Positions 1 to 6,807 are shown, counted from the first letter of the stretch. The stretch: 15,858 nt of DNA from Clostridiales bacterium (GCA_016285815.1 JAEERN010000219.1:1-15858); one strand, 5' to 3'. A program made the numbers and translations. The notes: generated by a model from the sequence alone, not told the origin.

Positions 1-1
1 C

Positions 2-709
2 GTGGCCGACGGCATCGCCGCCTTCGGCGGCCGCGCCATGGCCGTCTCGGCGGACGTCACGGACAAGGCCTCGCTGGCCGCGGCCCGGGAGAAGCTCCTC
101 GCCGCCTTCGGCCCGGCGGACATCCTGATCAACGGCGCCGGCGGCAACAACCCCCGCGGCACCACCAGCAAGGAGTATCTGTTCCCCGAGGATCTCAAAG
201 ACCCCTCCGGGGATCTGACCACGTTTTTCGATCTGGCGCCCGACGGGATCCGCGCCGTCTTCGACGTGAACCTCATCGGCACGCTGCTGGCCACCCAGGT
301 CTTCGCCGCCGACATGGCGGGCCGAAAGGACGCGGTGATCCTGAACGTCTCGTCCATGAACGCCTTCCGTCCGCTGACCAAGATCCCGGCCTATTCCGCG
401 GCCAAGGCCGCCGTGTCCAACTTCACCCAGTGGCTGGCGGTGCACTTCGCCCCGGTGGGGATCCGCGTCAACGCCATCGCCCCGGGCTTCTTCGTCACGG
501 AACAGAACCGGTCCCTACTGATGAAGCCGGACGGCAGCCTGACGCCCCGGTCGGAAAAGATCCTGGCCCACACGCCCATGAACCGCTTCGGCACGCCGGA
601 CGATCTGACCGGCACGCTGCTGTGGCTGGTGGACGGCGCGTCCTCCGGCTTTGTCAACGGCGTGGTGGTCCCGGTGGACGGCGGCTTCGCCGCCTATTCC
701 GGCGTCTGA
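2..709 (+). CDS. uxuB: D-mannonate oxidoreductase (fructuronate reductase), SDR type, 5' truncated
   Basis: Short-chain dehydrogenase/reductase interconverting D-fructuronate and D-mannonate with NAD(H) in hexuronate catabolism, in the cytoplasm. The reading frame is open to the left edge, so the start codon and the N-terminal GxxxGxG cofactor loop lie outside. In the visible 235 residues are the NGAGGNN segment (44-50), where this subfamily has the motif NGAGGNHP, then catalytic Ser118 (NVSSMN), Tyr131 and Lys135 (YSAAK), the IRVNAIAPGFF segment (154-164) and a C-terminal VVPVDGGF typical of SDRs. The stretch around NVSSMNAFRPLTKIPAYS closely resembles Bacillus YjmF/UxuB, which is why I prefer this to a generic SDR. 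The stop lies 21 bases before the ATG of a sugar kinase that fits the next steps of the pathway. The specific substrate is inferred from family resemblance and context. Confidence 0.8.
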   Translation: MADGIAAFGGRAMAVSADVTDKASLAAAREKLLAAFGPADILINGAGGNNPRGTTSKEYLFPEDLKDPSGDLTTFFDLAPDGIRAVFDVNLIGTLLATQVFAADMAGRKDAVILNVSSMNAFRPLTKIPAYSAAKAAVSNFTQWLAVHFAPVGIRVNAIAPGFFVTEQNRSLLMKPDGSLTPRSEKILAHTPMNRFGTPDDLTGTLLWLVDGASSGFVNGVVVPVDGGFAAYSGV

Positions 710-715
710 CGGAAC

Positions 716-721
716 GGGAGG
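716..721 (+). promoter_or_regulatory. Ribosome binding site deciding the kinase start
   Basis: GGGAGG lies 3 bases before an in-frame GTG (725) and 9 bases before an ATG (731). The spacing to GTG is too short for efficient initiation, so ATG 731 is preferred. Confidence 0.6.
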
Positions 722-730
722 ACTGTGAAA

Positions 731-1804
731 ATGCTGTCTCTTCGCCAAAACGCCGTCTATGATCTGGTGGTCCCCACCAGCATGGGCGTCCGCATCACGC
801 CGGCGGACCGCCAGCCGGTCCACACCAGCACGGATTTCAAGCTTCAGGCCACCAGCGCCGAGTCCAACGTGCTGAACATCTCGGCCTCGCTGGGCCTTCG
901 GACCAAGGTCCTGACGGCCTTCGTGGCCGAAAGCCCCATCGCCCGGTTCATCCAGGGCGACCTGCGCCGCCGGAACATCGAATACGAGGGGCGCGAGGTG
1001 CCCCAGGGCGGCCCGTGGGGCTATCGCCACCAGTTCAACATCGCGGACTCCGGCTTCGGCGCCCGGGGCCCGCGGGTCCACAACGACCGCGCCGGCGAGG
1101 TGGGCCTGACCATCTCTGCCGACGACTTCGATCTGGACCGCCTCTTCCGGACCGAGGGCGTCCGCGTCCTGCACATGTCCGGCCTGTTCGCGGCCCTTTC
1201 CCCGGGCACGGCGTCCTTCTGCCGGACGCTGGCGCGGCTGGCCCACGAGACGGGGACCGTCATCTCCTTCGACCTGAACTACCGCGCCTCGTTCTGGGCC
1301 GGCCGCGAGGCCGAGCTGTCCGAGGCCTTCGCGGAGATCGCCTCGCTTTCGGACGTTCTCATCGGCAACGAAGAGGACTTCCAGCTGGCGCTGGGCATGG
1401 CCGGGCCCGAATCCGGCGGCAAAAACGTGTCCGCCACGGACAGCTTCCGCGCCATGATCCTCGAGGTCAAGCGGCGCTTCCCCAACGCGGCGGTCTTCGC
1501 CACCACTCTGCGCCAGGTCCTGTCCGCCAACGCCCACCTGTGGGGCGCGCTGCTGCTGGACGGCGAGACGTGGCACCGCGTCGAGCCCCGGGAGATCCAG
1601 GTCCTGGACCGCATCGGCGGCGGGGACGGCTTCGTCGGCGGCCTGCTGTACGGCGTGCTGCGGGGCTGGGACGCGGAAAAGTGTCTGCAGTTCGGCTGGG
1701 CCAGCGGCGCGCTGGTGACCACGCTGCTCACCGATTACGGCGAGCCCGCGGACGAGGACGTGATCTGGAGCATCTGGAACGGGAACGCCCGCGTCAAGCG
1801 CTGA
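731..1804 (+). CDS. kdgK: PfkB-family sugar kinase, probable 2-keto-3-deoxygluconate kinase
   Basis: Ribokinase/PfkB-family kinase, 357 residues from ATG 731 (GTG 725 would add two). It probably phosphorylates 2-keto-3-deoxygluconate with ATP to KDPG, the step after mannonate dehydration. The C-terminal PfkB signature is visible as RIGGGDG (294-300), with Asp299 as the predicted catalytic base and the glycines forming the anion hole; FDLNYR (180-185) and GNEEDF (212-217) are typical of KDG-kinase-like members. The N-terminal part has the usual substrate-lid region with SNVLNISASLGL (45-56), where the family has an N-(V/L)-x-x-x-LA-x-LG pattern. It follows the fructuronate reductase by 21 bases and precedes gnd by 27, so all three are probably one transcript. 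The substrate rests on context; a related keto-sugar or fructose kinase cannot be excluded. Confidence 0.78.
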   Translation: MLSLRQNAVYDLVVPTSMGVRITPADRQPVHTSTDFKLQATSAESNVLNISASLGLRTKVLTAFVAESPIARFIQGDLRRRNIEYEGREVPQGGPWGYRHQFNIADSGFGARGPRVHNDRAGEVGLTISADDFDLDRLFRTEGVRVLHMSGLFAALSPGTASFCRTLARLAHETGTVISFDLNYRASFWAGREAELSEAFAEIASLSDVLIGNEEDFQLALGMAGPESGGKNVSATDSFRAMILEVKRRFPNAAVFATTLRQVLSANAHLWGALLLDGETWHRVEPREIQVLDRIGGGDGFVGGLLYGVLRGWDAEKCLQFGWASGALVTTLLTDYGEPADEDVIWSIWNGNARVKR

Positions 1805-1831
1805 CGCGCGGCGAGCAAAGGAGAAAAACGT

Positions 1832-3283
1832 ATGAACCAAGCTGATATCGGACTGGTGGGCCTCGCCGTCATGGGCGAGAACCTGGTCATGAACATGGAG
1901 TCCAAGGGCTTCACCGTGGCGGTGTTCAACCGCACGGTGGAAAAAGTGACCCGCTTCGTCGAGGGCCGCGCCAGGGGCAAAAACGTCGTCGGCACGACCT
2001 CGCTGGCCGAGCTGGCCGCCAGCCTGAAGCGGCCCCGCAAGATCATGCTCATGGTCAAGGCGGGCGAGGCCGTGGACCAGATGATCGAGGCCCTGCTGCC
2101 GCACCTGGAGCCGGGCGACATCCTCATCGACGGCGGCAACTCGCACTTCCCCGACACCATCCGCCGCACGGCCTACGTCGAGTCCAAGGGCCTGCTCTAC
2201 GTCGGCACCGGCGTCTCCGGCGGCGAAGAGGGCGCGCTGAAGGGACCCTCCATGATGCCCGGCGGCTCGCCCGCCGCGTGGCCCTTCGTCAAGCCCATCT
2301 TCCAGGCCATCTGCGCCCACGTCGAGGACGGCTCGCCCTGCTGCGACTGGGTGGGCGAGAACGGCGCGGGCCACTTCGTCAAGATGGTCCACAACGGCAT
2401 CGAATACGGCGATATGCAGCTGATCTGCGAGGCGTACATGCTGATGCGGGACTATCTGGGGATGTCCGCCGACGAGATGCACGAGGTCTTCGCCCGGTGG
2501 AACGAGACCGAGCTGGACAGCTATCTCATCGGCATCACCAGGGACATCCTGGCCTACCGGGACGAGGACGGCGCGCCCATCGTGGACAAGATCCTGGACA
2601 CCGCGGGCCAGAAGGGCACCGGCAAGTGGACCGGCATCGCCGCGCTGGACGAGGGCGTCCCGCTGACGCTCATCGGAGAGGCCGTGTTCGCCCGCTGTCT
2701 GTCCGCCATGAAGGACGAGCGCGTCGCCGCCTCGCGGGTGTTCTCCGGCCCCGCCGCCGAGCCGCCCGCCGACCGGGAGGCCTTCCTCGAGGATCTGCGC
2801 CGGGCGCTCTACGCCTCGAAGATCGTCTCCTACGCCCAGGGGTACACGCTGATGCGCGCCGCGGCCAAAACCTACGGCTGGAACCTGAACTACGGCGGCA
2901 TCGCCCTCATGTGGCGGGGCGGCTGCATCATCCGCAGCGTCTTCCTCGGACGCATCAAAGAGGCCTACGACCGGGATCCGGCTCTGTCCAACCTGCTGCT
3001 GGACCCGTACTTCTCCGAGACGGTCAAGGGTCTCGTGCCCGGCTGGCGCCGGGTGGTGGCCGCCGCCGTCGCGGCGGGGATCCCCATGCCGGCCTTCAGC
3101 TCGGCCCTGGCGTATTTCGACGGCTGGCGCAGCGAGCACCTGCCGGCCAACCTGCTCCAGGCCCAGCGGGACTATTTCGGCGCCCACACCTATGAGCGGC
3201 TCGACGCCCCGCGGGGTCAGTTCTTCCACACCAACTGGACCGGCCGCGGCGGCGACACCTCCGCCTCGACCTACGTGGTGTGA
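1832..3283 (+). CDS. gnd: 6-phosphogluconate dehydrogenase, decarboxylating
   Basis: Full-length 483-residue enzyme (family usually 468-485) converting 6-phosphogluconate and NADP+ to ribulose 5-phosphate, CO2 and NADPH in the cytosolic pentose phosphate pathway. Visible motifs are the N-terminal dinucleotide fold GLVGLAVMGENL (7-18) with NRT (33-35) after the second strand, favouring NADP+; DGGNSHFPDT (100-109); GVSGGEEGALKGPSMMPGG (127-145); and the active site HFVKMVHNGIEYGDMQ (181-196), with Lys184, Asn188 and Glu191 matching the catalytic Lys183/Glu190 of the sheep enzyme. The C-terminal tail GGDTSAS, which reaches into the partner subunit, is present. AAAGGAG at 1817-1823 sits 8 bases before the ATG. 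It is the last gene of the uronate operon and is followed by a strong terminator, linking hexuronate breakdown to NADPH and pentose supply. Confidence 0.97.
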   Translation: MNQADIGLVGLAVMGENLVMNMESKGFTVAVFNRTVEKVTRFVEGRARGKNVVGTTSLAELAASLKRPRKIMLMVKAGEAVDQMIEALLPHLEPGDILIDGGNSHFPDTIRRTAYVESKGLLYVGTGVSGGEEGALKGPSMMPGGSPAAWPFVKPIFQAICAHVEDGSPCCDWVGENGAGHFVKMVHNGIEYGDMQLICEAYMLMRDYLGMSADEMHEVFARWNETELDSYLIGITRDILAYRDEDGAPIVDKILDTAGQKGTGKWTGIAALDEGVPLTLIGEAVFARCLSAMKDERVAASRVFSGPAAEPPADREAFLEDLRRALYASKIVSYAQGYTLMRAAAKTYGWNLNYGGIALMWRGGCIIRSVFLGRIKEAYDRDPALSNLLLDPYFSETVKGLVPGWRRVVAAAVAAGIPMPAFSSALAYFDGWRSEHLPANLLQAQRDYFGAHTYERLDAPRGQFFHTNWTGRGGDTSASTYVV

Positions 3284-3311
3284 CGCGGAGCGCCCGACGT
3301 TCCTTCCGAAG

Positions 3312-3356
3312 AAAAGACCCGGCGCGCCCCCTTGGGGGGGCGCGCCGGGTCTTTTT
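3312..3356 (+). terminator. Rho-independent terminator after gnd
   Basis: A 20-base-pair stem (left arm 3312-3331, right arm 3336-3355) with a TTGG loop. The stem starts with AAAAGACCCGG and ends in a run of five T (3352-3356). It closes the uronate operon. The A-run on the left arm may also let it work on the other strand. Confidence 0.9.
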
Positions 3357-3474
3357 CTCGGAGCGCACCGCTCTTTCCTCGCCGCGCCTCCGCGGGAGCG
3401 CCGTTCAAAGTCCGGTTTTTCGGACAGCCGATCTGATAAACTGTTCTCATCCAAGCAAGTAAGGAGGCGTTTCC

Positions 3475-4344
3475 ATGAGCCGCGGCTCAATCTATGTCGA
3501 CCGTTTCTTCCTGCCCTCCGGAGCGAGCGAAGCCGCTTTCCTTCAGATGCAAAGGCGGACCTGCTACAGCGGCGTCTACCCCTACAAGCTTTTTCCGGAA
3601 AAGGGTCTGGAGGAAATCGAACTGGCCCCCATCACGATCTTCTGCGGCGGCAACGGTTCGGGAAAATCCACTCTTCTCAACGTCATCGCCCAGAAAACCG
3701 GAGTCATCCGCCATTCCGCCTTCAGCGGCAGCGCCTTTTTCGGGCAGTATGTGGACTCCTGCGAGCTCCAAGGGCGGGAGATCCCCGGCCACAGCCAGAT
3801 CCTCACCAGCGACGACGTGTCGGACTATCTGCTGAACATCCGTTACCTCAACGACGGCATCGACGTGCGCCGGGAAGAGCTGTTCGAGGACTTCCTGACC
3901 CGCAAATATGCCAAGCACCGCTTCACCGGGATGGCAGACTATGACAATTGGAAAGAGAGCGCCGATGCAAAGTCCAAAACGCAGTCCCAATACGTTCGGG
4001 AGCGGCTGATGCGCAACGTGGAGATGTTCTCCAACGGCGAGAGCGCCCTGCGGTATTTCACGGAGCACATCACGCAGGACGCCCTGTATCTGCTGGACGA
4101 ACCGGAAAACAGCCTGTCGGTCCAGCTTCAGGAAGAACTGGCGCGCTTTCTCGCCGGCTCCGCCGGCTATTTCGGCTGTCAGATCCTGCTGTCCACCCAC
4201 TCTCCGATCCTGTTGGCGCTGAAAAACGCGGTGATCTACGATCTGGACGAGCGGCCCGTGGCCACCAGGCGCTGGTCCGAACTGGAAAACGTCCGGCAGT
4301 ATTTCACCTTTTTCGAAAAGCACCGGGACGAATTCCTGCCGTAA
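3475..4344 (+). CDS. Stand-alone AAA/ABC-like ATPase of unknown role
   Basis: A 289-residue soluble ATPase with the ABC/SMC-type nucleotide site: Walker A GGNGSGKST (58-66), a signature-like SNGES (186-190), Walker B LYLLDEPE (204-211) with catalytic Glu209, and the switch histidine in STHSP (His242). It resembles the COG3910-type predicted ATPases, small proteins with one nucleotide-binding domain and no membrane or DNA-binding domain. The switch His and split ABC head suggest ATP-driven dimerisation (family knowledge); substrate and partner are unknown. AAGGAGG at 3461-3467 sits 7 bases before the ATG. The gene lies between two terminators, so it is transcribed alone. By eye its codons are less GC-biased than those of gnd (more AAA, TTT, CAT, CTT), which may indicate weaker translational selection or acquisition. 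No toxin, nuclease or transporter subunit sits beside it. Confidence 0.85.
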   Translation: MSRGSIYVDRFFLPSGASEAAFLQMQRRTCYSGVYPYKLFPEKGLEEIELAPITIFCGGNGSGKSTLLNVIAQKTGVIRHSAFSGSAFFGQYVDSCELQGREIPGHSQILTSDDVSDYLLNIRYLNDGIDVRREELFEDFLTRKYAKHRFTGMADYDNWKESADAKSKTQSQYVRERLMRNVEMFSNGESALRYFTEHITQDALYLLDEPENSLSVQLQEELARFLAGSAGYFGCQILLSTHSPILLALKNAVIYDLDERPVATRRWSELENVRQYFTFFEKHRDEFLP

Positions 4345-4372
4345 CGCCGTCCTGCGCGTTTCCGCAGGCGAA

Positions 4373-4425
4373 CGGCCCGTCCCCGGCAAACGCCGGGAAC
4401 GGGCCGCTTTTCTCTTTCTTTTTTT
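4373..4425 (+). terminator. Rho-independent terminator after the ATPase gene
   Basis: Stem of 8 + 6 base pairs (4373-4380 with 4399-4406, and 4382-4387 with 4392-4397) interrupted by one C/A mismatch, with AAAC loop, followed by a long T-rich tract (4408-4425). It separates the ATPase from the convergent minus-strand gene. Confidence 0.88.
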
Positions 4426-4434
4426 CCGCTCCGC

Positions 4435-4857
4435 TCACGCCTCGCCGTCCGACTCCTGACGGACGGCGGCGCGGCGCAGCCTCGCGCAGAAGCTGAACCA
4501 GACGCATTCGCCGCAGATCCGGCGGAACAGCGCGGGCGACGCCAGCAGCGGCGCCGTGACGCGGCAGACCTCTTCCCACGAGAGCCTGTCCCCGATTCGA
4601 AGGCCGCTGGCCTCCAGCCAGCGCGCGTCCAGCCGGTCCACCTTCTCCTGGGACAGGCACAGCCCGCCCACCAGATTGGGGCATTTGGCGCAGACGTCGT
4701 CGTCCCCGTCCGTCAGCTCGACGAGGATGCCGCCCGCGCCCAGACGGCGGGCGATCCCGTCCATATGGGCGGCGAACGCGTCGTCATAGCCGCGCCCGGC
4801 ATAGTGCTGGAGACATATCATATGATGCGGCCGAAGCCTCAGGATCCCGTTCTGCAT
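4435..4857 (-). CDS. DUF1284 family Cys-rich protein (predicted metal or Fe-S binding)
   Basis: A 140-residue protein that opens with LRLRPHHMICL (6-16), the hallmark of the DUF1284 family. Conserved-looking cysteines are Cys15, the CxxC-x7-C set at 56/59/67 (VCAKCPN...GLCL), Cys98, and the C-terminal CGEC-x5-C set at 115/118/124. The pattern suggests an iron-sulfur or zinc site, as has been proposed for the family, but no reaction is known. There is no signal peptide or membrane segment, so it is cytoplasmic. A GGAGGGG site (complement of 4862-4868) precedes the ATG, and a perfect-consensus sigma-A promoter lies upstream (4926-4954). It is divergently transcribed from another Cys-rich protein at 5075. 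A GC-rich hairpin in its leader could affect translation. Confidence 0.85.
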   Translation of the reverse strand: MQNGILRLRPHHMICLQHYAGRGYDDAFAAHMDGIARRLGAGGILVELTDGDDDVCAKCPNLVGGLCLSQEKVDRLDARWLEASGLRIGDRLSWEEVCRVTAPLLASPALFRRICGECVWFSFCARLRRAAVRQESDGEA

Positions 4858-4872
4858 ATCGCCCCTCCGGCG

Positions 4873-4903
4873 CGCTTCCGCGGCGCCTCCCCGCGCGGAA
4901 GCG
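4873..4903 (-). promoter_or_regulatory. Hairpin in the leader of the DUF1284 gene
   Basis: A perfect 10-bp inverted repeat (4873-4882 with 4894-4903, CGCTTCCGCG/CGCGGAAGCG) with an 11-base loop lies between the promoter and the ribosome site of the minus-strand gene. There is no T tract, so it is not a terminator. It could stabilise the mRNA or be a protein-binding palindrome; the function is unknown. Confidence 0.45.
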
Positions 4904-4925
4904 GGGTCCCGTCCGCGCTTCGTCT

Positions 4926-4954
4926 ATTATAGCCCCGCGCCGGGCGGTTGTCAA
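4926..4954 (-). promoter_or_regulatory. Consensus sigma-A promoter for the DUF1284 gene
   Basis: Read on the minus strand: -35 TTGACA (complement of 4949-4954), 17-base spacer, -10 TATAAT (complement of 4926-4931). Both hexamers are perfect. Expected transcription start is about 4919, giving a leader of about 60 bases. Confidence 0.92.
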
Positions 4955-5013
4955 CCGTCCTTTTTCGCCCCGCCGCCGGGGCGGCCGCCCCCGCGTTTTT
5001 CCCCGCCCCGCTC

Positions 5014-5042
5014 TTGAAAAACCGCCGCCGGCATAGTATAAT
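5014..5042 (+). promoter_or_regulatory. Sigma-A promoter for the DUF6062-like gene
   Basis: -35 TTGAAA (5014-5019), 17-base spacer, -10 TATAAT (5037-5042), expected start about 5049. It is followed by GGGAGG (5062-5067), 7 bases before ATG 5075. It points away from the minus-strand promoter 60 bases to the left. Confidence 0.9.
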
Positions 5043-5074
5043 AGACCCAGGATCGCGCGACGGGAGGCAACGCC

Positions 5075-5773
5075 ATGAAAGAAAAGATCTACACCATCCC
5101 CATCAACGAGGCCTTCGCCGTAAAACAGGGGTGCCCCATGTGCCGGCTCTACGCCCTCAGCCGCGACAAGGCGCTGGACTATATCACCGGCGCGGCCATG
5201 ATGGAGCCGGACGTCCGCGTGGAGAGCAACCGGCTGGGCTTCTGCCGGGAGCACCTCTCCGTCATGCTGACCACCAAAAAGCGCCTGCCCGTGGCCCTGA
5301 TGCTGGAGAGCCACATGGACGAGGCCGCCAAGGCGGTCTATCGCTCGTCCAAGGGCTTCCTGTCCGGCGGCTTCGACCCGGAAAAGCTGGCCGACAACGC
5401 GGAAAAGCTGGCGCGCTCGTGCTTCGTCTGCGCCCGCGCCGAGAACGAGATGGGACACTACGTGGACAACACGGTCTATCTCTGGAGAACGGAGACGGAC
5501 TTCCGCCGCGTCTACGAGCAGCAGGAGTTCTTCTGTCTCGACCACATGGCCCGTCTTCTGCGCCGCGCCAAAAAAGAGCTGGGCAAGCGCGATCTGGCGG
5601 AGTTCACCAAGGTCACCGCCGAACGCAGCGCCGCCTATCACGACCGGGTCCGGGAAGAGCTGGCCCGCTTCACGCGCAGCTTCGACTACCGCTATCTGGA
5701 CGAGGCCAAGGACCCGCGGGTCAAGGTCTCGTGCGAAAACGCCGCGGCCTATCTGGAATCCGACGGGAAATAG
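5075..5773 (+). CDS. DUF6062-like Cys-rich protein with duplicated metal-site motif
   Basis: A 232-residue soluble protein found in Clostridia; I recognise it as DUF6062-like, and its function is unknown. It contains two copies of a CxxC...CxxH pattern: Cys20-x2-Cys23 with Cys57-x2-His60, and Cys116-x2-Cys119 with Cys154-x2-His157. The spacings between half-sites are almost equal (33 and 34 residues). This suggests an internal duplication, each half with one tetrahedral Zn or Fe site. The rest is charged and probably helical, with no signal peptide or membrane segment. It is transcribed alone from the promoter at 5014-5042 and ends before a bidirectional terminator. Homologues have sometimes been given misleading transporter names, but nothing here supports transport. 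Confidence 0.82.
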   Translation: MKEKIYTIPINEAFAVKQGCPMCRLYALSRDKALDYITGAAMMEPDVRVESNRLGFCREHLSVMLTTKKRLPVALMLESHMDEAAKAVYRSSKGFLSGGFDPEKLADNAEKLARSCFVCARAENEMGHYVDNTVYLWRTETDFRRVYEQQEFFCLDHMARLLRRAKKELGKRDLAEFTKVTAERSAAYHDRVREELARFTRSFDYRYLDEAKDPRVKVSCENAAAYLESDGK

Positions 5774-5847
5774 CCGCCCGCTCCGGCGCGGCGCCCCGTC
5801 CCGCGGCGCGAGAGGCGTTCCTCCCCGGCCGCCTTTGCCGAACGAAA

Positions 5848-5886
5848 AGCCGCTCCGGACAAGCCCGTCCGGAGCGGCTCGCTTTA
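5848..5886. terminator. Bidirectional terminator between convergent genes
   Basis: A perfect 13-bp stem (5848-5860 with 5867-5879, AGCCGCTCCGGAC and its complement) with a 6-base loop. On the plus strand it is followed by CGCTTTATTTAT. On the minus strand it is followed by TTTCGTT. It can serve both the gene ending at 5773 and the corrinoid gene ending at 5899. Confidence 0.85.
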
Positions 5887-5898
5887 TTTATCCCGCGT

Positions 5899-6555
5899 TT
5901 ACGCCGCGGTCCCGTCCCGCATGGCGATCAGGAACTCCGCGGCCTTGTCCGCGCACGAGGCGGCGTCGGAGGTGTACGCATCCGCGCCGATCTGGTCGCA
6001 GAAGCTCTGGGTCACGGGCGCGCCGCCCACCATGATCTTCACCTTGTCGCGGACGCCCATCTCCTTGGCCTTTTCCACCACGTCCTTCATGACGTTCATG
6101 GTGGTGGTCAGCAGCGCGGAGCAGCAGATCACGCCGCAGTTCTGCTCGATGGCGGTGGTGACGAATTTCTCCGCGGACACGTCGATCCCGAGGTCGATGA
6201 CCTCGATGCCCTTGCCCTCCAGCATCATCTTCACCAGATTCTTGCCGATGTCGTGCAGGTCGCCCTCCACCGTTCCGACGCAGACGCGGCCCAGCGGCTC
6301 GACGCCGCTCTCGGCCAGATAAGGCTTGAGGACGGTGGAGCCGGCGTTCATGGCCCGGGCGGCGATCAGCACCTCCGGCACGAAAACCTCGTTTTTCTGG
6401 AACTTCTCGCCGACGGCGTTCATACCGACCAAAAGCCCGTCGTTCAGGATGTCGGCGGGGGCGACCCCCTCCTCCAGCGCCTGGGTGACGAGTTGGGAAA
6501 CGACCTTGGCTCTGCCCTTCTGCAGCGCCTCGCTGATATCGTTGAGGATGCTCAT
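5899..6555 (-). CDS. Methyltransferase-cognate corrinoid protein (MttC/MtbC-like)
   Basis: A 218-residue cobalamin-binding protein that carries a methyl group on cobalt between a substrate methyltransferase and a second methyltransferase, in the cytoplasm. The N-terminal four-helix cap (about 1-85, with GMNAVGEKF at 44-52) is followed by a Rossmann-like B12 domain with the signature GDLHDIGKNLV (98-108), where His101 is the lower cobalt ligand, then SALLTTTM (146-153) and GGAPVT (177-182). Length and motifs fit the MttC/MtbC/MtmC class. The start is ATG 6555: AAAAAGGAG (complement of 6566-6575) lies just upstream, while longer forms would run through the promoter. No methyltransferase, MtbA-like partner or reductive activator is in the window, so the substrate (methylamines, glycine betaine, methoxy aromatics) cannot be assigned. 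It is monocistronic between its promoter and the terminator at 5848-5886. Confidence 0.93.
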   Translation of the reverse strand: MSILNDISEALQKGRAKVVSQLVTQALEEGVAPADILNDGLLVGMNAVGEKFQKNEVFVPEVLIAARAMNAGSTVLKPYLAESGVEPLGRVCVGTVEGDLHDIGKNLVKMMLEGKGIEVIDLGIDVSAEKFVTTAIEQNCGVICCSALLTTTMNVMKDVVEKAKEMGVRDKVKIMVGGAPVTQSFCDQIGADAYTSDAASCADKAAEFLIAMRDGTAA

Positions 6556-6620
6556 GCGCGCGGTTCTCCTTTTTTCCCAGATTTTGCCGGCCCGGCCGGA
6601 AAAACGCTCCGTTTCTCTTA

Positions 6621-6649
6621 TTATAAGCCATCCGGACGCCGATTGCAAC
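6621..6649 (-). promoter_or_regulatory. Sigma-A promoter for the corrinoid protein gene
   Basis: On the minus strand: -35 TTGCAA (6644-6649), 17-base spacer, -10 TATAAT (complement of 6621-6626). Expected start is about 6614, with a leader of about 58 bases ending in the AGGAG site. The leader is too short for a typical cobalamin riboswitch. Confidence 0.88.
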
Positions 6650-6726
6650 CACTTTTTTTCCGGCCTTGGCCCGACAATTTTTACATCCGCTTCCGGTCTG
6701 ACAGCCAGCGCAGCCAAAGATTGTTT

Positions 6727-6756
6727 TCATGCCGCGGCAGGCGCCGGGACATGATA
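6727..6756 (+). promoter_or_regulatory. Candidate forespore (sigma-G-like) promoter of spoIVB
   Basis: TCATG (6727-6731), 18-base spacer, CATGATA (6750-6756). The second element fits the Bacillus sigma-G -10 pattern CATNNTA, and the first is close to the -35 pattern. spoIVB is transcribed by forespore sigma factors in Bacillus, so the position makes sense. The same bases contain an extended -10 for sigma-A (TGATATGCT, 6752-6760) but no good -35 partner. This is a motif-based suggestion only. Confidence 0.35.
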
Positions 6757-6760
6757 TGCT

Positions 6761-6784
6761 CGCGGCGGTCTTCGCCGCGTTTTG
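6761..6784 (+). promoter_or_regulatory. Hairpin plus T-run in the spoIVB leader
   Basis: Stem CGCGGCG (6761-6767) with CGCCGCG (6773-6779), 5-base loop, followed by TTTTGTCTGT. It has the shape of a short intrinsic terminator, yet no plus-strand gene lies upstream for it to end. It would be at or near the 5' end of spoIVB mRNA, so it may be an attenuator or an RNA-stabilising structure. Confidence 0.45.
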
Positions 6785-6807
6785 TCTGTCAAAAAGGGAG
6801 GGATATC

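Noticed and set aside
3404..3440. Promoter for the ATPase gene (TTCAAA and GATAAA)
   Set aside because: The hexamers are 25 bases apart, far from the optimal 17. A promoter is expected here but none can be placed with confidence.
515..3490. Very long open frame on the minus strand (about 990 codons) opposite the uronate operon
   Set aside because: It mirrors three well-supported plus-strand genes and arises because GC-rich third positions remove stops from the opposite frame. Its translation is low-complexity (G, R, A, H rich) without recognisable domains.
6556..6717. N-terminal extension of the corrinoid protein by 54 residues
   Set aside because: The extension would run through the -10 and -35 boxes at 6621-6649, and a good AGGAG site lies just before ATG 6555.
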